NCBI RefSeq assembly: GCF_900163665.1
Contig: NZ_FUIA01000016.1
Coordinates: forward strand, 339,321 to 403,320
From: Frigoribacterium sp. JB110
GTDB taxonomy: Bacteria; Actinomycetota; Actinomycetes; Actinomycetales; Microbacteriaceae
Reading direction: 5' to 3'
DNA: 64,000 nt
This document shows positions 7,463 through 16,690 of this stretch, one piece after another (within the stretch, counting starts at the first letter, position 1; each line of letters starts with the position of its first letter). The notes under the pieces are model-generated. The model searched no databases and was not told the DNA's origin. It worked only from the letters and a program-made list of their open reading frames with translations. The position numbers and the translations under genes were made by a program.

Positions 7463-8302
7463 TCAGAGCACCGCGGAGAGGAAGTCCTTGGTGCGCTGCT
7501 CCTGGGGCTTGGTGAAGATGTCGTCAGGGGCACCCTCTTCGACGATGCGGCCGCCGTCGAACATCAGCACACGGTTCGACACGTCGCGCGCGAACTGCAT
7601 CTCGTGCGTCACGATCAGCATCGTCACATCGGTCGTTCTGGCGATCTCGCGCAGAATGTTCAGCACCTCGCCCACGACCTCAGGGTCGAGTGCGCTGGTG
7701 ACCTCGTCGAGGAGCAGGATCTCGGGCTCCATCGCGAGTGCCCGCGCGATGGCGACGCGCTGCTGCTGGCCGCCCGACAGGGACAACGGATGGGCGTCGG
7801 CCTTGTCGGGAAGCCCCACCTGCTCGAGGAGCTCGTGCGCATGCTTCGTCGCCTCGGCCTTGGACTGACCGAGAACGTGCACCGGCGCCTCGATGATGTT
7901 CTGGATCACCGTCATGTTCGGGAACAGATTGAACTGCTGGAACACCATGCCGATCCGCTTGCGCATCTCGTTGCGGTGCTTCTCCTTCAGCGCCACCCGT
8001 TTGCCGTCCCGCTGGGTGTGCGTGAGAGGCTGCCCGTCGACCAGGATGTACCCGTCGGTGAGCTCCTCGAGCGTCATCAGCAGGCGCAGGATCGTCGTCT
8101 TGCCAGAGCCGGACGGCCCGATCAGCGTCACACGGTCGCCCTTGCGCACCGCGAAGTCGAGCTGGTCGAGAACCGTGTGGTCGCCGAAGCGTTTGGTGAC
8201 GCGGTCGAAGCGGATCGACGGAACGTCTCCGTCGGCCAGCTGAATCGCACCGGTGTGCGTTGTGACGGGTGCGTCTGACCCCTGGTCATGATGTGAAGGC
8301 AA
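7463..8302 (-). CDS. ehuA: Polar amino-acid/ectoine ABC transporter ATP-binding protein
   Basis: A 279-residue ABC ATPase of the GlnQ/EhuA group. It has Walker A GPSGSGKTTILR, a Q-loop in MVFQQFNLFPNMTVIQN, signature SLSGGQQQRVAIARAL, Walker B ILLLDEVTSALDPEVVGEVL and the switch histidine in LIVTHEMQFA. It is the last gene of the ehuBCDA operon and overlaps the end of ehuD by 17 bases. A non-conserved stretch of about 25 residues precedes the ATPase core, and an internal GTG at codon 13 is an alternative start. Ectoine specificity is inferred from the neighbouring EhuB-like binding protein. Confidence 0.88.
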   Translation of the reverse strand: MPSHHDQGSDAPVTTHTGAIQLADGDVPSIRFDRVTKRFGDHTVLDQLDFAVRKGDRVTLIGPSGSGKTTILRLLMTLEELTDGYILVDGQPLTHTQRDGKRVALKEKHRNEMRKRIGMVFQQFNLFPNMTVIQNIIEAPVHVLGQSKAEATKHAHELLEQVGLPDKADAHPLSLSGGQQQRVAIARALAMEPEILLLDEVTSALDPEVVGEVLNILREIARTTDVTMLIVTHEMQFARDVSNRVLMFDGGRIVEEGAPDDIFTKPQEQRTKDFLSAVL

Positions 8303-8945
8303 GGCGCTTCTCCAATCGGGTGACGAGCAGCGAGGTCGGGTAGCTGGCGATCAGGAAGAGGAGCCCGGCAATGGTGACGACCTCGATGGAACGGAAGTGA
8401 GAGCCGCCGTAGGCCATGGCGGAACCGAGCATGTCGACCACGGCGATCGCGGTCAGGAAGGGCGTCTCCTTGAACATCGAGATGACGTAGTTCCCCAGTG
8501 CAGGTGCGGTGGCGCGCACAGCCTGCGGGATGATCACCGCTGTCCACGTGCGTCCTCGCGGCATCGACAGCGCGGTGGTCGCCTCCCACTGCCCGCGCGG
8601 GATCGAGTCGATTCCTGCGCGGTAGACCTCAGACATGAAGGTGGCGTAGTGCACACCGAACACCACGATGCCGATCAGTATCGGGTCGAGGCTGGTGAAG
8701 GCGAAGTAGATGAACAGCAGCTGGATGATGATAGGCGTCATCCGGATGAAGTCCGCCACGAAGGTGATGATGGCGGCGACCGGGCGCGGCACTGAGCGGC
8801 GCAGCAGGGCGATCAGGAGGCCGAGCAGGGCAGCGATGATGCTGCCGATGATGGTCACCAGGAGCGTCACGGTGACGAACTTCAGCAGCATGTCGGGCAA
8901 AGCCGCCCAGACGTGGTCCCATCTCCAGAGGGTCGAGTCGATCAT
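8286..8945 (-). CDS. ehuD: Ectoine/hydroxyectoine ABC transporter permease (EhuD-like)
   Basis: A 219-residue HisM/GlnP-type permease with about five membrane helices. The ATPase-contact loop EVYRAGIDSIPRGQWEATTALSMPRGRTWTAVIIPQAVRATAPALGN is the family's EAA motif. Its start overlaps the stop of ehuC by 4 bases, typical of the paired permeases of polar amino-acid importers. It probably forms a heterodimer with the ehuC product. Confidence 0.85.
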   Translation of the reverse strand: MIDSTLWRWDHVWAALPDMLLKFVTVTLLVTIIGSIIAALLGLLIALLRRSVPRPVAAIITFVADFIRMTPIIIQLLFIYFAFTSLDPILIGIVVFGVHYATFMSEVYRAGIDSIPRGQWEATTALSMPRGRTWTAVIIPQAVRATAPALGNYVISMFKETPFLTAIAVVDMLGSAMAYGGSHFRSIEVVTIAGLLFLIASYPTSLLVTRLEKRLAFTS

Positions 8946-9658
8946 GCGGCGACCCCCTTTGCGTCGGGGATGGAGAAGACGCCCGTGGTGCTCAGTCCGA
9001 GCTTGCGCTTGGCACGCCGCTCCAAGGCGTTCATACCGGTGGAGAGGATGTAGGCGAGGATGAAGTAGGTCACCAGCGCAATCGAATAGGTGAAGAAGAC
9101 GTCTCCAGTCTCCTGGCGCAGGTCATTGAACCTCGCGGTGAGGTCGACGATGGAGATCAGGTAGACGACGGCCGTGCCTTTGAGGAGCTGAATGAGCAGG
9201 TTGTTCAGCGACGGGATCATCAGCGCCCAAGCCTGCGGAAAGATGACTCGCCACATCCGCTGCGCGCGGCCCATGCTGAGAGCCGTCGTCGCCTCCCACT
9301 GCCCGCGCGGCACCGAGTTGATCGATCCGCGCACCACCTCAGCACCGTATGCGCCGTAGTTGAGACCGAGGCCGAGCACACCGCAGACCACGGCAGGGAG
9401 CTGAACGTACATCGGCGGCAGCGGCAGCACGAAGAAGAAGAAGAACAGCTGCACCAGCAGAGACGTGCCGCGGAAGAACTCGATGACGAAGCGCGCGATG
9501 CCACGCAGCACGATGTTGTCGAGCCGGGCAGTCAGGCCCAGCACGACGGCGACCACGAGCGCGAGCAGCGCGCTGCCCAAGGTCAACTGGACGGTGATCA
9601 GCAGGCCGTCCAGAAGCTGAGGCAGCGCGCGCCCGAGCGTGTCGAAGTTCTCGCTCAA
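8942..9658 (-). CDS. ehuC: Ectoine/hydroxyectoine ABC transporter permease (EhuC-like)
   Basis: A 238-residue HisM/GlnP-type permease with about five membrane segments. The EAA loop is AEVVRGSINSVPRGQWEATTALSMGRAQRMWRVIFPQAWALMIPSLNN, and the family motif FRGTSLLVQLFFFFFVLP is upstream of it. It is about 20 bases downstream of the binding-protein gene and overlaps ehuD by 4 bases. The C-terminal tail contains NALERRAKRKLGL, frequent in this permease group. Confidence 0.85.
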   Translation of the reverse strand: MSENFDTLGRALPQLLDGLLITVQLTLGSALLALVVAVVLGLTARLDNIVLRGIARFVIEFFRGTSLLVQLFFFFFVLPLPPMYVQLPAVVCGVLGLGLNYGAYGAEVVRGSINSVPRGQWEATTALSMGRAQRMWRVIFPQAWALMIPSLNNLLIQLLKGTAVVYLISIVDLTARFNDLRQETGDVFFTYSIALVTYFILAYILSTGMNALERRAKRKLGLSTTGVFSIPDAKGVAA

Positions 9659-9679
9659 GAGAGTCCGATCAGCCGTTCG

Positions 9680-10591
9680 TTACTGCACGTCTTCGAGGTC
9701 ACCCGAGCAGAGCTGCTCCGTGGTGAGATCAGCCGGCGGCAGGTTCTCTGCGCTGAAGCCGAACGGCTCCACCAGGTCGAGATAGGCCTGCTCGTCACTC
9801 GTGATCTTCGCGAGCTCCTCGTTGTATGCGTCCAGCAGTTCGGTGTCGCCGGGACGGAACACCGTCGCGCCGGAGCCGATCTGCTTGATGCCGTCGATCT
9901 CCTGCACGAACGGACCTGTGGTCTCTAGCGCGTCGTTGTCCTCTGTCATCCAGTCCAGCGACACCGCTGTGAGAGCGAAGGCGTCGGCGCGACCGGTTTC
10001 GACGGTCTCCAGACCGTTCTGCGCGCTGTCGACAGGAACGATGTTGTCGTAGCCGCCGAGCTGCTCGACGTAGCCGTCCTCGATTGCGCCGGTCTGGAGC
10101 GCGAGCGTGACGTCGCCGCCCGAGTCGAGCGCAGAGTCGAGGTCGCTGAGCCCCTTCGGATTGCCTGCGGGGACGGCGAGCGTCGTGGTGTACATGATCT
10201 CGGGGTCGCTGAATGCTGCTTCCTCGCAGCGCTCCGGCGTGATCGACATGCCAGCGCTCACCGCGTCCCACCGGCCGGCGTTCAGACCGGGGATCAGGCT
10301 GTCCCAGTCCACCTGCTCGACCTCGATGTTGTCGATTCCGAGGTTGCTGAAGATCTGCTCGTGAATCGCGATGGTGGCTCCGGTGGGCTCATCGGCGTCG
10401 AGCCAGGAGTACGGCTGCTCACCGTTGATGGCGAGCGTGATGGTGCCCTCTTCCCGCAGCGTGTCGAGGGTGCTCCCGCCACCTTCGCCACCTTCGGAGT
10501 TCTCGGGCGCTGTTGACGTGCATCCGGCCAAGCCGAGCGCAACGATCCCGAGTCCGGCGAGCCCGGCGGTCGTGATACTGCGTCGAATCAT
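9680..10591 (-). CDS. ehuB: Ectoine/hydroxyectoine-type substrate-binding lipoprotein
   Basis: A 303-residue SBP_bac_3 (family 3) binding protein. ATG 10591 has a strong GGAGAGG site and gives a lipoprotein signal: basic MIRRS, a hydrophobic stretch, then the lipobox LAGC with the acylated Cys near residue 23. Upstream in-frame codons would bury the signal and were rejected. The mature protein has SLIPGLNAGRWDAVSAGMSITPERCEEAAFSDPE, which closely follows the EhuB pattern (SLIPGLxAGRxD...ITPxRC). Capture of ectoine or hydroxyectoine as a compatible solute or nutrient is therefore likely; another polar amino acid is possible. Confidence 0.85.
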   Translation of the reverse strand: MIRRSITTAGLAGLGIVALGLAGCTSTAPENSEGGEGGGSTLDTLREEGTITLAINGEQPYSWLDADEPTGATIAIHEQIFSNLGIDNIEVEQVDWDSLIPGLNAGRWDAVSAGMSITPERCEEAAFSDPEIMYTTTLAVPAGNPKGLSDLDSALDSGGDVTLALQTGAIEDGYVEQLGGYDNIVPVDSAQNGLETVETGRADAFALTAVSLDWMTEDNDALETTGPFVQEIDGIKQIGSGATVFRPGDTELLDAYNEELAKITSDEQAYLDLVEPFGFSAENLPPADLTTEQLCSGDLEDVQ

Positions 10592-10687
10592 CGTGATTCC
10601 TCTCCAGGTGTGGGCGGCGCGAGCGAGTGCGCGCGCCGCTACAGGACGAGCCCCACGATTCCACACTGTCAATTTCAAATCAATCTA

Positions 10688-10707
10688 ATTGTCTTCGTGT
10701 AGACAAT
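10688..10707. promoter_or_regulatory. GntR/FCD-type operator palindrome between ehuB and its regulator
   Basis: A perfect inverted repeat ATTGTCT-N6-AGACAAT lies in the divergent promoter region of ehuB and the GntR gene, 35 bases before the regulator's ATG. The spacing and dyad suit a FadR-subfamily dimer. It probably controls both directions. Confidence 0.7.
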
Positions 10708-10741
10708 CAGACACAATCGGTGCGGTGCGAGAATTGGACGC

Positions 10742-11524
10742 ATGCGAGAACTGCTGAGCGAGAGGAGGGGCGAGGTGCCCAAGCCCCAGGCTGCTGGTGC
10801 TCAGCGCTCCATGGTCGCCCTCGAGCGGATGTCCACCGTCCACATGGTCGCCGTCGAGCTGCGCAAGGCGATCCTCACCGGTGATCTGCCCACGGGCGGA
10901 CCCATCGGCGAGGTCGAGATCGCCGCTCAGCTCGGGGTCAGCCGGGGGCCCCTGCGAGAGGCGGCCCAGCGGCTCGTGCAGGAAGGCCTTCTCGTCTCGC
11001 ATCCCGGCCGTGGCATGCGCGTGCGCCGGATCGCCCCGGATGAGGTGGCCGATCTGTACGAAGCGCGGCTCGCAGTCGAAGCACACGCGGCGCGTCGCCT
11101 TGCGCAGCGTCCGGAGCGGGTGCAGACAGCGGAACTGGAGGCCTGCCTGGCCAGGCTGGTCGCCGTCAGCGAGGGGGACGAAGCCGTACCGATCGGCGAT
11201 GCCGACATCTCCTTCCACCGTGAGCTGGTGAGACTGGTCGGCAGCCCGCGGCTTTCCTCGCGCATCGATACGCTGCTCGCCGAGACGCGCATCGCGAGTC
11301 TGAGCGCGAGCAACGGCTATCAGGTGCGGCGCTCCGTCTCACCGACCTATCGTGAGCTGATCGACGCGATCGCCTCGGGCGACGGTGAGGCCGCCGCCGA
11401 TGCGCTCTCGCGCCAGTTCGAGGAAGCCATCGCCCGTCTCACCGGCAAGGACGCGCAGACCGAGACCGTTGAGACCACCCTCGGGCACCCTCCGGCGACA
11501 TTCCCTCGCCTTGACTCTCCCTGA
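10742..11524 (+). CDS. GntR family regulator, FadR subfamily (FCD domain)
   Basis: A 260-residue regulator. The winged helix-turn-helix (about residues 35-100) contains ELRKAILTGDLPTGGPIGEVEIAAQLGVSRGPLREAAQRLVQEGLLVSHPGRGMRV, and the helical C-terminal FCD ligand domain follows (LYEARLAVEAHAARRL... DISFHRELVRLVGSPRL). The metal/ligand histidine-region motif FHRELV is present. It is divergent from ehuBCDA with an operator-like palindrome between them, so it most likely controls the transporter in response to the imported solute or a breakdown product. Confidence 0.88.
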   Translation: MRELLSERRGEVPKPQAAGAQRSMVALERMSTVHMVAVELRKAILTGDLPTGGPIGEVEIAAQLGVSRGPLREAAQRLVQEGLLVSHPGRGMRVRRIAPDEVADLYEARLAVEAHAARRLAQRPERVQTAELEACLARLVAVSEGDEAVPIGDADISFHRELVRLVGSPRLSSRIDTLLAETRIASLSASNGYQVRRSVSPTYRELIDAIASGDGEAAADALSRQFEEAIARLTGKDAQTETVETTLGHPPATFPRLDSP

Positions 11525-11665
11525 CCAGCACCTTCCCGTCACCAACGGGCCCTTCCAGCCGACATGCGCCGCTGCGGTCGCTGATCCGGACAGCAACGGT
11601 GCCTCTCGTGGGCTCCGCGGACGCTCACTTCGCCCGCACATAGGTGCGCGGCGTAGGCTGGAGGT

Positions 11666-12127
11666 ATGGCCCGACTTCTCTTGATCGGCGCGGTCGCCGC
11701 GGTCGTATTCACGGTGATCAGCATCATCGACTGCGCTGTGCAGCCCGCGACGCGCCACCGCGGTGCGCCGAAAGCGGCGTGGGTCGTGATCACCTGCGTT
11801 CCGGTCATCGGCGGCATCCTGTGGTGGATCATCGGTCGTTCCCGCGGCTCTGCCGAGACCTTCACGGTGCCCGACGCCCCGGACGACGACCCCACATTCC
11901 TGCGCGAAGCCGCTGCGAAGGAATCCGACGAGCGGATCCGTCAGCTCGAAGAGGAACTTCGCCAGCTCGACGAGGAAGAGGACGACGAGGGCGAAGCCGA
12001 TGGCGAGGACGACGGCGAGGATGACGACTCGCCGAAGGGGCGCGGGGACGACTCCGACGAGTCCGGGGACGCCGATTCACGCGGAGCGGGCGACGGGCCG
12101 AACGGCCGCCCGGATGCCCGCGGCTGA
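11666..12127 (+). CDS. PLDc_N domain membrane protein with acidic tail
   Basis: A 153-residue protein. Two membrane helices (about residues 3-22 and 38-56) and the intervening IDCAVQPATRHRGAPKAAWVVITCVPVIGGILWWIIGRSRG match the phospholipase-D-nuclease N-terminal domain (PLDc_N), which here has no catalytic HKD domain attached. The rest is a long, very acidic, probably disordered and partly coiled-coil tail (RQLEEELRQLDEEEDDEGEADGEDDGEDDD). Its end overlaps the first menD start candidate. Function unknown. Confidence 0.8.
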   Translation: MARLLLIGAVAAVVFTVISIIDCAVQPATRHRGAPKAAWVVITCVPVIGGILWWIIGRSRGSAETFTVPDAPDDDPTFLREAAAKESDERIRQLEEELRQLDEEEDDEGEADGEDDGEDDDSPKGRGDDSDESGDADSRGAGDGPNGRPDARG

Positions 12128-13919
12128 GTCACCGGACACAGGAACCGGCAGGATGGGTCCCAGCCCGGCCACCGGCGCGGCTGGCGCGGTGCTGGAAGCG
12201 TTCGTGGCACTCGGCGGGCGGCACGTCGTGGTCAGCCCAGGGTCGAGGTCGCAGGCGCTTGCGCTCGCGGCGGCCGAACTGGAGCGGCAGGGCACGATCC
12301 GGATGCACGTGCGCGTCGACGAGCGCGCCGCGGCGTTCCTGGCGCTCGGCATCGGGCGCGAGTCGGGCGTTCCTGCCGCGCTGGTGTGCACATCCGGCAC
12401 CGCCGTGGCGAACTATCTGCCTGCGGTACTCGAGGCGCACCACGCAGGAGTGCCGCTGCTGCTGCTGACCGCCGACCGTCCCCCGGAGCTGCGCCGAGTC
12501 GGCGCGAATCAGGCCACCGACCAGGTCGGCATCTTCGGCGGGGCGGTGCGACTGATGGCGGATGCTCCGGTTCCGGATGGGCAAGACGGCGAGGCAGATC
12601 AGTTCCGATCGCTTGCGGTCGATGCGTTCCGTGCGGCCGTGAGCGGTGCATCCGCTGGCCGGGACAGTGACGGGGGGCGTGACCTCGCGAGCTCGAGCCG
12701 CGAGACGTCGACCGCCGCGCCGGCTTCGAGCCTGTGCGTCGCCGGTCCGGCCCACCTCAATCTGCCGTTCCGGGAGCCGTTGGCCGGCCCATTGCCTGCC
12801 GGTTTCGGGGAGTTCGTCGACGCCGAGGCCGTGCGTTCAGAGGCCGAGGCGAAGCCGACGGTCGCGATCGCTCCGACAGTGCTCGACCGCGGCCCGCGCA
12901 CTGTCGTGCTCGCCGGTGCTGACGCGGGGGCAGAGGCGATCGCGTGTGCCGAGGAAGGCGACTGGCCCCTGCTGGCGGAGGTGGTCAGCGGTGCGCGGCG
13001 CGGCCCGCGTCCGGTCGCCGGATACCGGGTCGCGCTGCGGCAGAGCGACCTGGGCGCGAGGATCGAGCGCGTCATCGTGTTCGGGCACCCGACGCTGAAC
13101 CGCGAGGAGACGGCGCTGCTCTCGCGCGGCGATGTCGAAGTCGTCGCCGTCAGGCGCGGAGGCGAGCCGCTCGATCTGAACGGTGCGACCCGTCAGGCAT
13201 CCGGAATCGCCGTCGGGCCGGGTGAGGAAGACGACGCCTGGGCCGCTGCATGGGCCCGCTGGTCGGCGGAGCACGATGCCGTTGCCGGCAGCACCGCACC
13301 CGCCGCGACGATCTCCGAGGCCGCCGACACCATCGATCGCGAGCAGCTCGTCGCCGCGGTGTGGCGGGCCAGCGGCCCGGAAGATCGCCTCATGTTCGGC
13401 TCGAGCCGCCTCGTCCGCGTGGCCGACGACACCCTGCCGCCCCGCGACATCCGGGTGCACGCGAATCGAGGCCTCGCCGGCATCGACGGCACGATCGCGA
13501 CCGGGCTCGGCATCGCGCTCGCCAGCCAGGACGGGCATGCCCCCGATGCCGCGAACGGCGCCGAGGCGGAGCAGAGGAGTGCGGCAGTCGGCGGCGTCAC
13601 CCGTGTGCTGCTCGGCGACCTGGCGTTCCTGCACGACGTCGGTGCGCTCCTGATTCCGGAAGGCGAGCAGCCGCCGCGCATGCAGGTGATCGTCGGAAAC
13701 GACGGCGGAGGCTCGATCTTCGACGGGCTCGAGGTCGCGCAGTTCGCGGGACCGGCGGCCATGGACCGCGTGCAGTACACGCCTCAGGCGGTGTCGCTCC
13801 AGCACCTCGCGGCCGCCTACGGCTGGGCATACGCGCGCGCCGACTCGCCCGCCGCGCTCACCGCGGCACTGGCGCAGACCGACGGCATGCGACTGATCGA
13901 GGTGCCGCTTCCGCGGTGA
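12114..13919 (+). CDS. menD: 2-succinyl-5-enolpyruvyl-6-hydroxy-3-cyclohexene-1-carboxylate synthase
   Basis: A ThDP-dependent enzyme of about 600 residues that joins isochorismate and 2-oxoglutarate in menaquinone synthesis. Family blocks: HVVVSPGSRSQALALAAAE, DERAAAFLALGIGRESGVPAALVCTSGTAVANYLPAVLEAHHAGVPLLLLTADRPPELRRVGANQATDQ (MenD signature), IRVHANRGLAGIDGTIATGLGIAL, and the ThDP/Mg motif VGNDGGGSIFDGLE. Two starts are possible. ATG 12114 overlaps the previous gene by 14 bases. ATG 12153 has AGGA about 10 bases upstream and gives the family's usual N-terminus. I report the longer form. It lies apart from menB/E/A. Confidence 0.9.
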   Translation: MPAAESPDTGTGRMGPSPATGAAGAVLEAFVALGGRHVVVSPGSRSQALALAAAELERQGTIRMHVRVDERAAAFLALGIGRESGVPAALVCTSGTAVANYLPAVLEAHHAGVPLLLLTADRPPELRRVGANQATDQVGIFGGAVRLMADAPVPDGQDGEADQFRSLAVDAFRAAVSGASAGRDSDGGRDLASSSRETSTAAPASSLCVAGPAHLNLPFREPLAGPLPAGFGEFVDAEAVRSEAEAKPTVAIAPTVLDRGPRTVVLAGADAGAEAIACAEEGDWPLLAEVVSGARRGPRPVAGYRVALRQSDLGARIERVIVFGHPTLNREETALLSRGDVEVVAVRRGGEPLDLNGATRQASGIAVGPGEEDDAWAAAWARWSAEHDAVAGSTAPAATISEAADTIDREQLVAAVWRASGPEDRLMFGSSRLVRVADDTLPPRDIRVHANRGLAGIDGTIATGLGIALASQDGHAPDAANGAEAEQRSAAVGGVTRVLLGDLAFLHDVGALLIPEGEQPPRMQVIVGNDGGGSIFDGLEVAQFAGPAAMDRVQYTPQAVSLQHLAAAYGWAYARADSPAALTAALAQTDGMRLIEVPLPR

Positions 13920-13935
13920 CCCCCATCCGCCCGAT

Positions 13936-13995
13936 TCTTCATTTCTGGCACATCTCCGGGTGGGCGCACCACCGGAGATGTGCCAGAAATGAAGA
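13936..13995. repeat. Long perfect intergenic palindrome after menD
   Basis: The arms at 13936-13959 and 13972-13995 are exact reverse complements over 24 bases around a 12-base loop; the inner part reads CACATCTCCGG / CCGGAGATGTG. It begins 16 bases after the menD stop. It could stop transcription before glycerate kinase, but no T-tract follows, and the core resembles that at 1448-1511. Confidence 0.85.
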
Positions 13996-14035
13996 GTTGT
14001 GATGGACGCGTGATGGAAAGCGACAGAATGGACGC

Positions 14036-15169
14036 ATGACTTCGCAGCGCCGCATCGTGATCGCCCCGGACAGCTTCAAAGGGACGGCAACGGCCCCCGA
14101 GGTGGTCGACGCGCTCGCCGCCGGGCTGGGCGACGGTGTCGAGATCATCCGGATGCCCATGGCCGACGGGGGAGAGGGCACCCTCGACGCGATCGCGCAG
14201 ACCGTGCAGGGGGCTCGCCGCACTCCGGTGAAGGTGACCGGACCCGCGGTGTTCCCGGTCGATGCCGAATGGGTGTGGCTGCCGCCCGCCGACGACGCGC
14301 CCCAGGGCACCGGCGTGATCGAGCTCGCCTCGACATCCGGAATCGAACTGCTCTCGGGTGAGCTGCGCCCATGGCAGGCGTCGACCCTGGGCTTCGGGCA
14401 GGCGATCGCGAAGGCGCTCGACCACGGGGTGTCGCGACTCGTGCTCGGCATCGGCTCGAGCGCATCCACCGACGGCGGCGTCGGCATGCTCACCGCGCTG
14501 GGCGCGCGCTTCACCGACGAGTTCGACATGGCAGTCGCTCCGGGAGCGGAAGGCCTCAGCGACATCCGGAAGGTCGATCTCAGCCGCCTGCGCGCGCTCC
14601 CGGATGCCGGGGTGCAGGTGCTCACCGACGTGACCAATCCGCTGCTCGGGGCGAGCGGCGCCGCCGCGGTGTTCGGGGCGCAGAAGGGACTGACCGACCC
14701 CGCGCCCGTCGACGCGGCGCTGGCGAACCTCGTCGAGCGGATGCGCGCCGCGCAGGGCGAGGCGGCATCCGTCGCACAAGAGGCCGATCCGGATGAGCCT
14801 GGCGCGGGAGCCGCGGGAGGGGCAGGCTATGGTCTGCTGGCATGGGGCGCCGATCTGACCAACGGCGCCGAGCGCGTGGCCGAGCTGATCGGGCTGCGCG
14901 AGGCGATCGTGGGAGCCGACCTGGTGATCACAGGCGAGGGGTCCTTCGACGGACAGTCCGCCGCGGGCAAGGTGCCCTCGCACGTGGCCGCGTCGGCGCG
15001 TGAGGCCGGCGTGCCTGTCGCCCTCGTCGCCGGCCGCATCGCGGACGACGCGGACACGTCGGCGTTCGCCGGCGCCGCGAGTCTCACCGACCTGGCGGGC
15101 TCATCCGATGCCGCCATGGCCGACCCGGCGCGCTGGCTCACCGAGGCCGCTCGCGCACTGGTGTCCTGA
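14036..15169 (+). CDS. glxK: Glycerate kinase (GlxK/GckA type)
   Basis: A 377-residue glycerate kinase of the type that phosphorylates glycerate in glyoxylate/glycerate metabolism. The N-terminus IVIAPDSFKGTATAPEVVDALAAGL, then MPMADGGEGTLDAI, then LVLGIGSSASTDGGVGMLTALGARF, and C-terminal GADLVITGEGSFDGQSAAGKVPSHVA are the four family signatures. Length matches the usual 370-390. It stands alone, downstream of the palindrome, and converges on menF. The position of phosphorylation (2 or 3) cannot be read from sequence. Confidence 0.92.
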   Translation: MTSQRRIVIAPDSFKGTATAPEVVDALAAGLGDGVEIIRMPMADGGEGTLDAIAQTVQGARRTPVKVTGPAVFPVDAEWVWLPPADDAPQGTGVIELASTSGIELLSGELRPWQASTLGFGQAIAKALDHGVSRLVLGIGSSASTDGGVGMLTALGARFTDEFDMAVAPGAEGLSDIRKVDLSRLRALPDAGVQVLTDVTNPLLGASGAAAVFGAQKGLTDPAPVDAALANLVERMRAAQGEAASVAQEADPDEPGAGAAGGAGYGLLAWGADLTNGAERVAELIGLREAIVGADLVITGEGSFDGQSAAGKVPSHVAASAREAGVPVALVAGRIADDADTSAFAGAASLTDLAGSSDAAMADPARWLTEAARALVS

Positions 15170-15316
15170 CCTCGAGCCATGTGGCCGAACCGTGCGTCGC
15201 CGCCGGACGGCGCGCATTCGGCAACACGATGCGCACAACCCAACACGCATTGCGTCGTGGCGTGTGTGGGGATGCGCAATCTGTTGTGTTGCGCGCGGCC
15301 GCACCGGGCGCCGCCG

Positions 15317-16645
15317 CTATGCCAGGGCGTCGACGATGGGGCGGAACTTGACGCGAGTCTCGTCGAGCTCCGATTCCGGTACGCTGCCTGAGACGATGCC
15401 GCCGCCGGCGTGGGCGGTGACACGGCGCGTCGCGTTCGCGCCGCGCGACCAGTCGGCGGCGGCCGGGTCGTCGCCCTCGTCGTCTCCGGTCGAGGTCGTG
15501 TCGCCGGCACCGCCGAACTGCGCGCACCGCAGCGCGATCGCCCACTCGCCGTCGCCGTTGCCGTCGATCCAGCCGACGGGTCCGGCATAGCGGCCGCGGT
15601 CGAACGGTTCGACGTCGCGGATGATGCGCATCGCGACGTCGCGCGGCGTGCCGCCGACCGCAGCGGTCGGATGCAGCGCGCGCACGAGGTTCAGCGCGGA
15701 CGCGCCGTTCGACAGCGTGCCGGTGACGTCGGTGGCAAGGTGCCACAGGTTCGGCAGCCGGAGCAGCGAGGGCGTCTCCGACGCTTCGAGAGTCGCCGTG
15801 TACGGGCGCAGCGCCTCGAGCACGCTCGCGATGGCGAACGCATGCTCCTCGACGTTCTTGTCGCTCTTGGCGAGCTCGACCGAGAGCGCCGTGTCCTCGT
15901 CGGCGTCGGCACCTCGCGGGATCGTTCCGGCGAGGACGCGTGCGGTGACGGTGCCGCCCGACACCGTCACGAGCGTCTCCGGGCTCGCACCGATCAGCCC
16001 GTCGACCGCGAAGGTCCAGGTGTCGGGGTAGCCGTGAGCGAGTTCGCTGACGAGGCGTCGGAGGTCGGCGCCTGCGGGAACGGTGCCGGAGATGTCGCGC
16101 GCGATCACGACCTTCTCGGCTTCGCCGTCGGCGATCCTGCCCAGCACATCGCGCACCGCGTCGCTGTGCGCCGCAGGGTCCATCCGGCCAGGGCCCAGGG
16201 TCGCCGACCATTGCGGACCGTAGCCGACCTCGTCGACATCCGGAACGTCTGCGCCCTCAGCTCGGGTGATCCGTGTGATCCAGTGCCTGCCGCCTCGCCG
16301 ACCGATCACGGTCGAGGGGACGATCAGCGTGCTCGGCGCATCGGAGGCCTCGTCGAAGGCGAAGGCGCCGAACGCCACCAAGCCCGTGCCCGGCAGCTGC
16401 ACCTCGTCGTCGACGTCGGTGGCCTGCACGATCGCGTGCCAGATGTCGGTGAGAGCCTCCAACCGGCTGTCCTCGCCGATGTCGAGGCGGAGCAGCTCTG
16501 GTCCGGCCCCGACGATGCCGTCGCCGCGCCTGATCCACGCGAGGGGGTCTCCGGCGGAGGCGTGCAGCAGCGGGTCGTCCAGCGGCGGGACCTCGCGCGT
16601 CGTCGCGACGAGCTTCGGCAGGGAGAGTCGCTCATCAGTCGTCAC
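15317..16645 (-). CDS. menF: Isochorismate synthase
   Basis: Starting at GTG 16645 (VTTDERLSLP), 442 residues. It is a chorismate-utilising enzyme that isomerises chorismate to isochorismate, the first step of the men pathway and the substrate of menD. C-terminal blocks are EKVVIARDISGTVPAG, GASPETLVTVSGGTVTARVLAGTIPRG, KNVEEHAFAIASVLEALRPY, LWHLATDVTGTLSNG, LHPTAAVGGTPRDVAM and a final GGGIVSGSVPESELDETRVKF; the Mg-binding glutamates lie in these. The longer open frame upstream is Arg/Thr-rich and covers the repeat-bearing intergenic region, so it was trimmed. An EntC/DhbC-type siderophore enzyme is less likely in the absence of other siderophore genes. Confidence 0.9.
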   Translation of the reverse strand: MTTDERLSLPKLVATTREVPPLDDPLLHASAGDPLAWIRRGDGIVGAGPELLRLDIGEDSRLEALTDIWHAIVQATDVDDEVQLPGTGLVAFGAFAFDEASDAPSTLIVPSTVIGRRGGRHWITRITRAEGADVPDVDEVGYGPQWSATLGPGRMDPAAHSDAVRDVLGRIADGEAEKVVIARDISGTVPAGADLRRLVSELAHGYPDTWTFAVDGLIGASPETLVTVSGGTVTARVLAGTIPRGADADEDTALSVELAKSDKNVEEHAFAIASVLEALRPYTATLEASETPSLLRLPNLWHLATDVTGTLSNGASALNLVRALHPTAAVGGTPRDVAMRIIRDVEPFDRGRYAGPVGWIDGNGDGEWAIALRCAQFGGAGDTTSTGDDEGDDPAAADWSRGANATRRVTAHAGGGIVSGSVPESELDETRVKFRPIVDALA

Positions 16646-16690
16646 GAGACCACCATATTCCGGCCCGCTGAAAGCCTGCCGCCTGCCGTC

